64,000 bases of DNA, taken from Ectocarpus siliculosus (taxonomy: Eukaryota > Sar > Phaeophyceae > Ectocarpales > Ectocarpaceae). Of the stretch, positions 38,301-48,690 are shown piece after piece. Position 1 is the stretch's first letter. Every line of letters starts with the position of its first letter. The stretch lies in contig FN649751.1 in assembly GCA_000310025.1 (NCBI GenBank), positions 6,891,540 through 6,955,539 of the forward strand, written 5' to 3'. The position numbers were made by a program, and so were the translations under genes. The notes under the pieces were generated by a model. The model saw only the letters and a program-made list of their open reading frames with translations. It was not told the DNA's origin and made no database searches.

Positions 38301-38947
38301 AGAGGTAAAGAGGTGACCTGACCTTCGCCGGCCGGTCGGCCGAGAGGATACAGCAGGACAGAGGGTACAGCAGACAGATTTGCTTGAAGCCGTGGTCGAC
38401 AACAATAGTCATTCTGCCCGACTTGTGCTTGGGTGTAGGCATTGGGTATTCTGAGCAGGGGTGAGAGGCGAAACACGTTCGTACTTGACCAAGTTGCTTG
38501 TGCGAATACGTGCATGGCAGAGACAGCTTCACTCTTTGTGCCGAGCAACCACCGCTGAAGACATTCGTGACAGTTTTGTAGGTTAAAGAGGCAATAGTGG
38601 GTTTTCTACGATTTGCGCGAGCGAATAGACGGCCGAGAGGTCGGGTGAAATCACTCGACGCAGATTGCATTCGGGGAGTTTGATGTCTTTTCATCGCTGT
38701 GTTGGTCACATTCTCAAATATATTTTATGTGGTCTAGCAATATCTGTGGATTTATTTGTTCGTCTCGCCTGTCTGATGGTTTTGGCCCTATCCCTTTAGG
38801 CCCAGCTGGCACACGAGCGTAGCCGCGATTTCGACGGCCCGTTGGACAAGCTTACGCGAAAGATCAACGCGCGGAGGAAGGAACTGGAGGACCAGCATGT
38901 CAAGATGGAGGAACTGGTCGAGAGAGAAAAGGTAAGGGAGAGTTCGT

Positions 38948-39017
<70 letters not shown>

Positions 39018-42000
39018 GCGTGCCTTAGGATAGGTGACCTGTTCTCCTTGTTGACATTTTCTCTCTCTGTTACCACTTCGCAAGTAGGGCCCTACATCTC
39101 CTTCCGCAACGCCACGAACTGGTGACGTTACTGCCCACGGATCAATTACGTGACCGTATCGCGGAAAGTTGCAAGCGGGTCCGTGAGTTCACAACACCGT
39201 TTATCCGCACAAGCAGATTACGTTCCCTTCAGCCTCCACACCCCCCCCCACAACGACGCGCCCACACCTTCTCCTTCCCCGTACTGCTGTGGTCGTGTTC
39301 CACTTTTATTTTTCGCACTACTGTATATGTTCATTGATGCCGTGGCGGCTGAAGGTCTGATCCCCCTTCCTCCCCGTCCCACGCTTGCAACAACTATTTC
39401 GAAGAGCCCCCCTGTGCTTGTCACCCCTTCTGACGCCGGCTGTGTATATATCGGTCCTCGCGATATGATAGAGCATCATGGAGGCCGAGGACGAGGCGGC
39501 CAAGGAGCACCTAGCGGCGAAGGAGGTTGCGAGAAGACACGAGGGGGAGGTCAAGGCAGCTCATTCCGGCAGACAGAAACTCGTCAAGGTGTGTCTTGGA
39601 GGTTGTATGTTTGAAGCCTGTGACTGTGCGACTGAGAACAATGTGGCTCCGACGGTGCAGTAGAGAAAGAAAGGGAGCAAGACAGGGACAAGACAGGTGG
39701 GTGGGTGCCCTTTCCATGCACACGGCTTCCTGGCTGTGTTGGGAGGCAACGGTACGGTACGGCAGTTGGTACTCGGAAGAGGACAAGAGAGTTGGCTACG
39801 CGGAGCGGTGCCTAGATTGGTCAACTCAATCGCAACGGCGTGACAGACAGTGAAAAATCGAGAAGAGCTTTCGTGGGAAACGTTGAGTGCACTTTGGAGA
39901 CCAGCCCGTTTTTCGTTGCTCCACGGATCTGAAACCCTTTGAGTTTGAAACAAACACGGCCAGAACCAGAAAGTTCAATTCCACGCTGTGTTTTGTTCGG
40001 TTGGGGTGTAGGTGGGGCGAGGCGCGAAACGGCGTTTGAAGTGCTCTTGAAAGTCTGTCTGATACTCTTCTTGTTTCGCTGCAATGCGTGGATCCATTTA
40101 CCAACGACGAAGGATGTTGGTCGATGGTACCGGTGTTTAGGTCCTCCGGACGCCAGAGATAAACCACCTATCCGTGCGCGAGCGAGAAGAAATACAGAGG
40201 AGGATGGCTTGAAAGTGAATGGTTTTCATTTTTTTTGTACCGCTACACTATCAAGGCCTCAATCAAGCACCAATCACGGGAGAGGTAAGGCGGAGGAATG
40301 GCGGTTAGGTTTCCTCTCACTCCTGTGGCGCATTGGCGCCTATCCCAACGTCTGCAATCAGCGCTGGTTGTATTATTTCGCCGACCATATTCCCAACACC
40401 TCAAATCAAGCCAACCACACGAACGTCGACATCGCCCTCCGTTTTTGCCGAACCGCCCCCCCTCCCCCCCAACAACGTTTGCAGGAGCGGGACGGCATCA
40501 GCAAGCGCATCATGTCGGAGGAATCTGCCCTGGAGCAGCTTCGTGCCAAGCTCCACGGTGTCCTCCAGGAGGCCCGTGTGGAGCAGGTAGCGCTCCCGCT
40601 TGTGGGAGGCGGTACGTTGGCGGGGGGAGGGGAGGGAGAGAAGACCCGCAGCCGGAAGAGGAGCAGGGGGGAAGACGGGGACGAGGAGGAGGAGGAAGAG
40701 GAAGAACACTCCGAAGAGGTCTGTTGGCTCCGGTTCCCATGTTGTCCGTGGTTGGTGGTGGTGGTGATGTGGTGCTTAAGTACCGTTGGTGTTGCCTGAA
40801 CCGGTCGTGTTATGCTGCATGTCTCGGCTTTCCCGCACCGATATTAGAATCTTTGTGATATTCTCCTCGGCAAGAGAGTGCCATGCCAGCTAAGTGTTGG
40901 GTAGGTCTTTCGCTCACTATGTCGCACCTCGTAACCCATCTCAAAAAGTGTCGTGCTGCGAGCGGTCAAAACGATTTGCGGGGTGTCTCGTATCTCATTG
41001 CCCGGAAATACTGTTCGACCGCGTTGCCATCAGGTTCGCCAATGACAGCATTAGCCAACGGAAGGCGAGGCTGGCTGTTGCCTACCCTCGGAGTATCACC
41101 GTGTAAATCTTCGGCAAACTTTTTGCGTTGAGGTCGGGTACGCCCTACCATGTCATTTTCGACCACCCCCATTCGCGTTTATCTCTGTTCCAATTTTTTT
41201 TTCCCGTTTTCTTTGCTCGTTGTTGTTTTTACCCTTTGTTTCCCTTTCGCCGTTTTTCGACCTGGGGACGACGAGTACAGAACAGCAGCATGGAAGGAGG
41301 AGCCAGGTCCTCGGGCGCGAGTGGCATGAGCCTGTCTGGCGTGTCAGGCACTCAGGGCTCGTCCACAGCCCACTTCAGCCAGGCACAAAACGCCTCTGTG
41401 AAGGAAGACAGAGAGAAGGCGCTCGAGGTGGGTTGTACCGGCATGCCGTTAGTGGCATGGTATGTCATCTGCGAATGTCCCTAGGGAAGTGCACGAGAAA
41501 CTATTTTTCCTGCAAGGTTGCTGTTGTTGTTGTTGTTTTTGTCTTCACATTAATAACTTTTCCGATCTCTCTACCCTGTACCTTGATCTGTCCGTACTCA
41601 TTAAACACTTGACCGAGTGATGCCCGTTGTCACAGGCTAGCTTACCTAAGAAAGGTATACTCAAACAATTGGACACGAAGGGGGTGCCGGGCACAAGACG
41701 ACCAACTACTCACGCACGAGCTGATATTCTGATATTCTGATATTCTGATGTTCTTGACTGCCTCGGTTATGGTAATGTTTGTGCAGATGATCTGGATCGC
41801 AGGGAATATTTGCCTAGAACGCGTGCTGTATGTGCGTAGATGGTTTCAGCTTTCACAGCTGTGATTGTCAGAGATGGTGTCAGATCGTTAAGTTCGCCAC
41901 AGGAAAATGACCCTTCGACTTATGCAAGAGGGTAAAGCATCGAGAATCGAAACCCTTAGTCCAGACTGTGCTAGACCTTCGAACCAATTGAACTAAACCA

Positions 42001-42415
42001 ACCATGCACGAAGATTGGTGTGCAGGAGCTTCCACTCGTTCGGGTCACTGGTCCTTTTTCGAGAGACGGGCTAGATGGCGTAATTTTTGTGGGTGTGCTA
42101 CCCCGATAGCAGAAGAGGTTTGAGGAAGGGTCTTTGGACGTGAGCTATGTTTACCGAAGAGGTGCTTTATTGATTGCGGATATTGTGTGACGGGGTACTC
42201 GTCTGGTGGTACACAACTACAGCAGGAGATTGTGGTGGTGCGGGTGTGGGATACCACGTCCACAACAATGGTGATAAATATTTAATGAGTGCCAGATCGG
42301 TTAAACTGGGCTGGTTTTGTGGACTGTGAATCTTGTTCGCTCGATTCACTGAACAGTGTGATCTTGTTGCTTCTCCTCAGTGACCTGAGTGACGGCGATC
42401 TTTGACAACGAGACG

Positions 42416-42452
<37 letters not shown>

Positions 42453-45400
42453 CGCTGTTTGTTTGTTCGTTTGACGATGACGCAAGGTGGACCTGTCCAA
42501 GCTGAAGAAACACCGTGGAGCGAAGGATGCGCAAGGCCTGGAGGAGGTGGTGTCAGGCTACAGGAAGCAGATGCAGGAGCTGCAGGCCCAGATCAACCAG
42601 ATGACCCCCAACATGAGGGTGAGCTTTTCTCTCATTGAGTGCAACCGAAGTAAATGATGCACCTCATGCCTGCAGCTTGTACCTACGAGGGGTTGTCCGT
42701 TGTTCGCTATTTCCCCTCCATCCGCTGAGGTGTGCTGTAGAGCTTGGTAACCCTTTTGCCGGATAATTTGTAGAGGTACGCTTTTCAAGTCATTCGTCGC
42801 GGCGATGGCCTGGAATTTTTTTTTCATATTTTTTCTGCATCATTTTCTGCCCTTGGCATCGGCGCCTGGGTTCCAAGAGGTGCCAGGATCTGTGTATGAA
42901 AAATGCCGCCCTTGGGTCACATGGCGGAGGAACAGTGATTCATAGCATTTTCGAATTGGTCTGGTTCACAGCAAGCGGTGTTTGAAAGGTCAACACGCGC
43001 ACAGTGGTTCATGAACCATGTCGCCCCCCCCCCCCCCCCCCCCCCCCTTTTGAACATGCTTGCGGGGGTCTCTTTTAGGGTGTGGAAAAATTCGGCGAAC
43101 TGAGCGACCCCCCCAAGGGCTCCGGGCAAAAGTTTCAACAATCCAAACAAAAAGCCCCAAGGGCAATGGTCAAATTTAACCAGGGCAAACCGCCGAAGGG
43201 AAGAAAAAAAAAAAAAATATGAACACCCACCCCCCTGTCCCTCCCAACTGCTTTAAGAAAATAATTTCTGTGCGGCAATACCCAACACCCTGCAAAACCC
43301 TGGGATGAAAATTTCCCGCGGCGATACTTGCCAAGGTTTTTTTTTGTTTCTACCTTTTTTTGCCTCCCTGGTTTTGTTCTTTGAAACCAAATATCGTGGA
43401 AAGGAAATGTAAATTCCCCCCCCCAGGATGCATTGGTGCTCTTTATTGNNNNNNNNNNNNNNNNNNNNNNNNNNNNNNNNNNNNNNNNNNNNNNNNNNNN
43501 NNNNNNNNNNNNNNNNNNNNNNNNNNNNNNNNNNNNNNNNNNNNNNNNGGGTTTTTTTTTTTTTTTTTTTTTTTTTTCTTTTGGGGGGGGGTTTTTTTTT
43601 TTTTTTTGAGGAAGAGGAAAGGGGGACCTTTCAAAGGAGAAGAAAACCCGGGGGGGAAAGGATGGCAAAGGCCGGGGGGGGGGGGTTTCGGGTTAAAGGA
43701 AGGAAAGGGGGGGGGGGGGGGCCCAATTAAACAAGAGGACCCCCAAAAGGGGGGGGGGTTTTTTTTTTTTGGGGGGAAACGGAAGAAAAGGGGGCCCCTT
43801 ATGCCGGGGGGTGGTACTTAGGGGGGGTTGTCGGTTTTTGGTTTTTTCCCCCCCTTCGGGGGGGGGGGGGGGAAGGGGTGGGAAACCTTTTTGGGGGAAA
43901 ATTTGAAGGGGTAGGTTTTTAAAGTTTTTTGGGGGGGGGGGGGCCGGGAATTTTTTTTTTATATTTTTTTGGAATAATTTTTTGCCCTGGGAATGGGGGC
44001 CGGGGTTCAAAGGGGGGCCGGGATTTGGTTAAAAAAAAAGCCGCCCTGGGGTCAAAGGGGGGGGGAAAAGGGATTTAAAGAATTTTGAAATTGGTTGGGT
44101 TCAAAGAAAGGGGGGTTTGAAAGGTAAAAAGGGGCCAAGGGGTTTATGAACCATGTGGCCCCCCCCCCCCCCCCTCCCCCCATTCTGATCATGCTTGCGG
44201 GGGTCTCTTTCAGGCTGTGGAGAGATTCGGCGACGTGAGCGACCGCCTCAAGGCCTCGGGGCAAACGTTCGAGCAGTCCAAGCAAAACGCCGCAGGCGCA
44301 GTGCTCAAGTTCAACGAGGTCAAGCAGCGGAGGTGAGGAAGAAAGAATAGAGTATGATCACCGACCCCCGTGTCCGTCCAACGTGCTTGAGGACAGTAGT
44401 TGCTGTGCGGCAGTACCCAGCACCATGCAGACGCTTGGGATGAAAGTTTCGCGCGGCGATACTTGCCAGGCTTTTTGTTTGTTTCTACGTTTTTTTGCTT
44501 CCTTGTTTTTGTTCTTTGAAGCGAAATATCGTGGAAGGGAAGTGTAAATTCGCCCCCCAGGTATGCATTGGTGCTCTGTATTGTGTATATAATACCGTTT
44601 TTACTGCTGTCTTGAAGGCAGCAAACACTATTACCCATGCCGCCCATGGAGGGCTTGTTTCTAAGCCCACGAGGCGGAATGACTCTTTGATCTCTACATC
44701 GGGCTCTTTTGGGCTTGGAGTGCTTCTCTCAACCCAGATTCCTAGCATATCTCAGAATTTCGCGCCGTTGTGTCGGACGGGTTGGGAAGCGGGAGAAGTC
44801 GGAAGGGGAAGCGCGCACGCAGGCGCAGACCTCACCATTGGAGCCAATGAAGTGGTGACCAAAGCCACACCGCACGGGGCCGCATCAATGGGTTACTGCA
44901 TACCTTTGCTCAGCCGCGACGTATACCGTATTGGGTGGACCATGGTAAAGCACGTGGTAGAACGTCCTTTACTTGTATCGCACAACAATCTGGACACACA
45001 GTCGCCGCTGACATGTTTGTCATCTTCTTTTTTGTCCCGTGATCCAGGTACGACACCTTCATGCAGGCCTACAACCTCGTGTCCGACAACCTCAACACCA
45101 TCTACAAGGTAAAACCATGGTTTCAGGAAAAAGATTTTTTCGAGGAACGATTTTGTAATTGAGTGTGGTTCATGGGAGGCGTGAAACCGCTCAGAACGGA
45201 GAACGTCTCGAGTGCTTCCGACACATACTATGAACTAGCGGCAGCCTGACTAGTTTGCAGTCCTGATCTATCTGCGCATGAGGAGATACTGTGGCGTGTT
45301 TTGTCCTCGCACGTGAGGTGTAGCGGCTGCAATCATATCTTACAATCAGTCGAGGGACCTCTCATACTCAGTATAGCTTCAGCCTCTATCCAAAACGCAA

Positions 45401-46885
45401 CCCCATACGTGCATTCGTCATCCTAGCGGATTATCTTGTGCATGCCAATCTCTATCACATGACATCGGCAGCATAAAATCTTGCAAAGAGCAAAACCCAT
45501 GACACCATGTCAAGATATATCACAGCCGCGTTTTCCCAGAGGATCCCAGCTCAAAATCACATGAACTTGGCTAGCAGCAGTGAACTGCGGGGCTCAACGC
45601 GTACCGCCGATCCCCCCCCCCCCTTAACCCCCCCGCGACCAGGACCTCACCCGCAGCAGCAAGCACCCCCTAGGAGGAAACGCCTTCCTGAGCCTCGACA
45701 ACCCGGAGGAGCCGTACCTTGGAGGAGTCAAGTTCAACGCCATGCCCCCAATGAAGCGCTTCCGCGACATGGAGCAGCTGTCGGGCGGGGAGAAGACGGT
45801 GGCAGCGCTCGGCCTTCTCTTCGCGATACACAGGTGTGTGGTGTTGTTGTTGCTCGCCAGATCCAGCGTGCTTGTCTGTGTTTGAACGGCCTGCCCGGTC
45901 TGCTGGTTTGACTCACCGGAACGAAGTAGGCGTTTTTTTTTGTTCCTTCTGGCCTTTGAGGGTTGGGATATTGGTATGCAGTGACAGTCGATGGAGTTGT
46001 CTTACTCCGACGACCGACGATACAGGGAGGGGGACCTTGACGTCATGGATTGGGCAGGTCGGAGAAGTTTTTGTTGGGAATACGGGGGCCTAAATCATCG
46101 ATAAAAAATTGGTTCCACGGATTAAACACTTGCCCCCCACCCACCCTTTCATTCCTTCACCCCTTTTGTCGTTTACCTTTTTTTTCTTCGCGGAGTGTCA
46201 CTCGTTCATCCCTTGTATCGTTTATTGTGCTCTTTTGTTTGCTGGAGCGTCTGTCGTTCGCCTCTTTCTATCGGTCATCGTGTTCTATTTTACGGTGCTT
46301 CACTTCTTCGCTCCTTCGTTCCCCCATCTTATTCTTTTTTTGCGGTACCCAGCTTTCGCCCGGCACCATTTTTCGTCATGGACGAGATTGACGCTGCCCT
46401 AGACAACATCAACGTGAAGAAGGTGTGCAACTACATCCAGGGGAGGAGCGGCGACTTCCAATCCATCGTCATCTCCCTCAAGGTATTGGATTTTCGCCAT
46501 GGAAATCTCCCATCTCACAATGGTACTGTCTTTTTTTCCCTGTTGTTGCTGCTGCTCCTCCTCCTGCTGTGTTGCGCGTTGGTTGAATCCCATTGTCCCG
46601 TTGTCCGTGCCGTCCCCTTCCGATTTCCACGGCACCACTATTTGTGTGTCCGCGCGCCCTGCGCCACGGCATTCTCCGTCCCGACCTCGAATGTGGGGTC
46701 GCGACTCTGTGCTCAAACACTACCGTTTCATGGGACATGGTGATAAAGACCCCCTCCTCCCCCATGCCCCGTTACAGGATATGTTCTACGAAAAAGCGGA
46801 CGCACTGGTGGGGATCTGCCGTGACCACGCCACCAACAGCTCGCGCACGCTTACCCTTGACCTTGAGGCTGTCGGAGAGGCATGA
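25544..46885 (+). CDS. SMC1: SMC1, cohesin ATPase subunit (29 exons)
   Basis: Exons: 25544-25680, 26781-26886, 27202-27321, 27673-27833, 28417-28516, 29035-29139, 29581-29673, 30403-30543, 30936-31136, 31510-31632, 32433-32606, 33340-33438, 34063-34164, 34687-34838, 35468-35609, 36443-36634, 36814-36945, 37649-37744, 38176-38304, 38800-38931, 39472-39588, 40485-40718, 41281-41427, 42487-42618, 44214-44332, 45048-45108, 45643-45833, 46353-46482 and 46778-46885. Phases agree throughout, giving about 1,291 residues (usual about 1,230). SMC1 pairs with SMC3 to form the DNA-embracing cohesin ring. Seen: Walker [10 protein letters not shown] (residues 32-40), SMC1-type [12 protein letters not shown] and [13 protein letters not shown], long coiled coils, hinge (about 500-690) with [12 protein letters not shown] and MTGGTTTRD, signature QLSGGEKT (about 1195) and Walker [14 protein letters not shown]. 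Extra length comes from a Gly/Lys linker near 365-378 and an acidic insert near 958-996. Four introns start with GC (28517, 29140, 35610, 36635). An assembly gap lies in intron 24. Confidence 0.95.
26358..26423. repeat. 66-bp near-perfect hairpin
   Basis: Arms 26358-26385 and 26396-26423 are 28 bases each and pair with one mismatch around a 10-base loop. They start ATGCGATAAAA and meet at CCGTCTAG. The hairpin lies in SMC1 intron 1, closer to its 3' end. It could be a minimal foldback insertion or a transcribed hairpin. No flanking target duplication was obvious. Confidence 0.8.
27846..28031 (-). mobile_element. SINE, second copy, 5'-truncated, with poly(A) tail
   Basis: On the minus strand this copy ends in a pure A tail (T run at 27846-27862). 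It matches the body of the 15985-16322 element. The tRNA head is missing. The direct repeat TACCAT flanks it at 27840-27845 and 28032-28037. A tail plus target duplication plus 5' truncation is the classic mark of LINE-driven insertion. It sits directly behind the 5' splice site of SMC1 intron 4 and shares its first bases with the donor region. Confidence 0.75.
28687..28720. repeat. CAG microsatellite in SMC1 intron 5
   Basis: About ten near-perfect CAG/AGC units with one interruption. It lies in the intron and has no coding role in the SMC1 model. Confidence 0.85.
32331..32382. repeat. (TC)n-(TG)n microsatellite upstream of SMC1 exon 11
   Basis: About 20 TC units are followed by six TG units. 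The run ends about 50 bases before the exon 11 acceptor and probably serves as, or has expanded from, the polypyrimidine tract. Confidence 0.9.
32593..32830 (+). repeat. Tandem repeat of about 100 bp copying the end of SMC1 exon 11
   Basis: Three starts of the same unit lie at 32593, 32695 and 32791 (TCAGGGCRACGGA). The units share TTCTGTTGGTACGGTATGCAC and CATGGCCGCTGTC. The first unit contains the real exon end and donor (GAG then GTAGGG). The second and third carry the decayed form GACGTGGGG. So 2.4 copies arose by tandem duplication across a splice site, and only the first donor was kept. Confidence 0.85.
34026..34052. repeat. CCA microsatellite before SMC1 exon 13
   Basis: About nine CCA/ACC units lie within 11 bases of the exon 13 acceptor at 34062. 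The usual pyrimidine tract is therefore interrupted by A at every third base. Confidence 0.85.
38952..39015. repeat. (GA)n microsatellite in SMC1 intron 20
   Basis: About 32 GA units start about 20 bases behind the exon 20 donor at 38931. The run is purine-rich on the transcribed-sense strand. Confidence 0.9.
41930..42003 (-). repeat. tRNA-like relic in SMC1 intron 23
   Basis: The minus strand shows an A box (TAGTTCAATTGG), a pairing anticodon-like stem (GTCTA with TGGAC) and a weak B box (GGTTTCGATTC). The acceptor and T stems do not pair, so it is not a working tRNA. It may be another tRNA-derived SINE head or a decayed tRNA gene. Confidence 0.35.
42419..42448. repeat. (CT)n microsatellite at the SMC1 exon 24 acceptor
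   Basis: About 15 CT units lie some 40 bases before the acceptor at 42486 and probably act as its pyrimidine tract. Confidence 0.9.
42640..44190. other. Assembly gap (100 N at 43449-43548) with low-quality duplicate flanks
   Basis: The sequence from about 42430 to 43448 and that from about 43560 to 44587 are two readings of one stretch, offset by about 1,139 bases. The left copy decays towards its right end. The right copy begins decayed, with inflated homopolymers. A corrupted copy of SMC1 exon 24 lies at about 43625-43757 and a corrupted copy of exon 25 at about 43079-43194. The clean exons are 42487-42618 and 44214-44332. Reading frames in this block are artefacts. The true intron 24 is probably about 450-500 bases and has no gap. 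Confidence 0.9.
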
Positions 46886-48690
46886 TTCAGCGCATGCCAC
46901 CAGCAAAACTTGGGGCAATGGGGCGCTGATTCGAAGAGGCTTTGGCGATACCGCGAGGGTTGCAAGCGAATTTTCAACCCGGTGGCGGCCATGGTCTCAA
47001 CTCAACATCATCATCACTCTTTGTCTGTAGCTGAAAGGCAGCAATTGTTTTGCTAAGGGACTTGAAATATAGGGTAGGTACGGGGCAGCATCGTTTGTTG
47101 TTTATCGGAGGGTTGCACAAGCTTATGGTGTCCAGGGTTGTACTGAATTGCGGTCTCAGAGTTGGTTGTGCCCATGTACAGTTTGCCTTTTTTCCGTTGT
47201 GTGGGATTGTTGGCTCCGATTGGTCCGAGTAGATTTCCGTTGCCTGTATGATGCAGCGCTTCTTTGATGGGATATGGAGTCCAAAGGCGAGCAGGTGGTG
47301 GACCCCATCCATCCTGCCGGAGGTGTTGTGTATCTGGTCCTGCAGTAAGTGTGCGGTAGCTGTTTCCCGAAGTGCGGAAGCAGGTACCACTACTGTAGAT
47401 TGCGTTGATGCTTGTCGTACCAGTAGTGTCTGGTATCATGATACTTTCTGCACTGGTAGTAGGTTGTCTCGACGTCCTTCTCTATTGTTGGTCTTCGATC
47501 TTCAGATGTTTGCATTGTGTAGAGTAGAGCGGGATAAAATATATTCAGCAGCACCACCGCCACGTTGATTGTTTGGTTTTCGTGTTGCATTGCAATGAAG
47601 CAATCAAGTCGTTTTCGCGTTTGTTTCACCCACTCATTGTCGGAACGCTACCGCTTGTGCTGTGCCCGTTTCAAGTAGTAAATGAGACCGAAACAGAAAG
47701 GGTGAGCACTATACGCTCTCACAGTAGCTTTATGTCCACAGGTCGTACCTCCCTTTACGAACATGTGTTCTTAGTGAAAGCGAACACACAAGATAAAAAA
47801 ATTGATTAGGTATCACCGCTCTTTTCGCATTCTGTTTATGCATGCGTTCATCCCGAACAGTATCCGGGGTGCCCGAAGTATGCAAAGTATGGCCTGAGGG
47901 ACGCCCCGCCCAGCAAGTGTCAGGCTCACAAGAGGGCCGGTCAATACACCACCAATCGCCACGGAGAGCTGCTGATGGCAACCCGTGACGGCGACGGTAA
48001 GTTACAACCGTGAACCCGTGCCCAGTGGCTGTCGCAAGGCACGGTCCGAAAACTCCATCACGGCAACGGTGTGGTGGGCCAGAGGGTTACAACAAAACTG
48101 CGGTCGTCCTTCATAACGTAGAGGCGCCACACGCTCTCGCATGCGACGTACAGACTAGTACGTCATGTGTGCAAAACGCGCTTGCATGTGCCTCTTTTCG
48201 CACGCACTTGGCACCATTTGGAGGTTCGTGGTGAGCGTGTTCGAGACTGATTGGATCTTCAGGAAAAGCGAGTGAGCGTGAAACATCAAGCCCGGCGCTC
48301 GCCAACCACACATCTTTCGCACTTCGGCGCTCCTGTTACTCTCAACGACACTCGCTCCGCTCAAGGACAAGGTCAACATAGCACAGACCAGACTCCATCC
48401 TGTCTTGAAGAAATAACGAGAAGCGATCACCTGTCTGGCATATCAAGCACTGCGACTTGCCGGGCGCTGTTTCATCGCCCCGGGGATTTCTTATACTCTA
48501 GCCGTGTTAGTGAACCCATTCGACGGTGCCCCCATTGTGCAAGGTTGTTGGCAATTTCCACTGTGTGTGACATTGGATCAGCACACGCGCCCACGTACAG
48601 ACCATCGATTCAAATTATCATCCGTCGCGTCTCACGACAAAAAGTACTGCTATATTGGAACCGCAGCACCGACGCGAACCAATGACCCCG
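46886..48690. other. Convergent intergenic region, no gene supported
   Basis: It lies between the SMC1 stop and the stop of the minus-strand haem-binding/ankyrin gene, so both 3' UTRs are here. No motif-bearing frame, RNA gene or repeat was recognised. Confidence 0.4.

Noticed and set aside
38952-39015. Possible CRISPR-like or satellite array
   Set aside because: It is a simple GA dinucleotide run without spacers. No CRISPR array was found, as expected for nuclear eukaryotic DNA.
39939-40799. 286-codon plus-strand frame
   Set aside because: It contains SMC1 exon 22 and reads through intron sequence on both sides. Only 40485-40718 is supported.
40881-41106. Short plus-strand frames within SMC1 intron 22
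   Set aside because: They have no splice boundaries that keep phase with exons 22 and 23, and no motif.
43135-43821. Frames crossing the N run, poly-G and poly-Lys peptides
   Set aside because: They are produced by degraded base calls and the gap itself.
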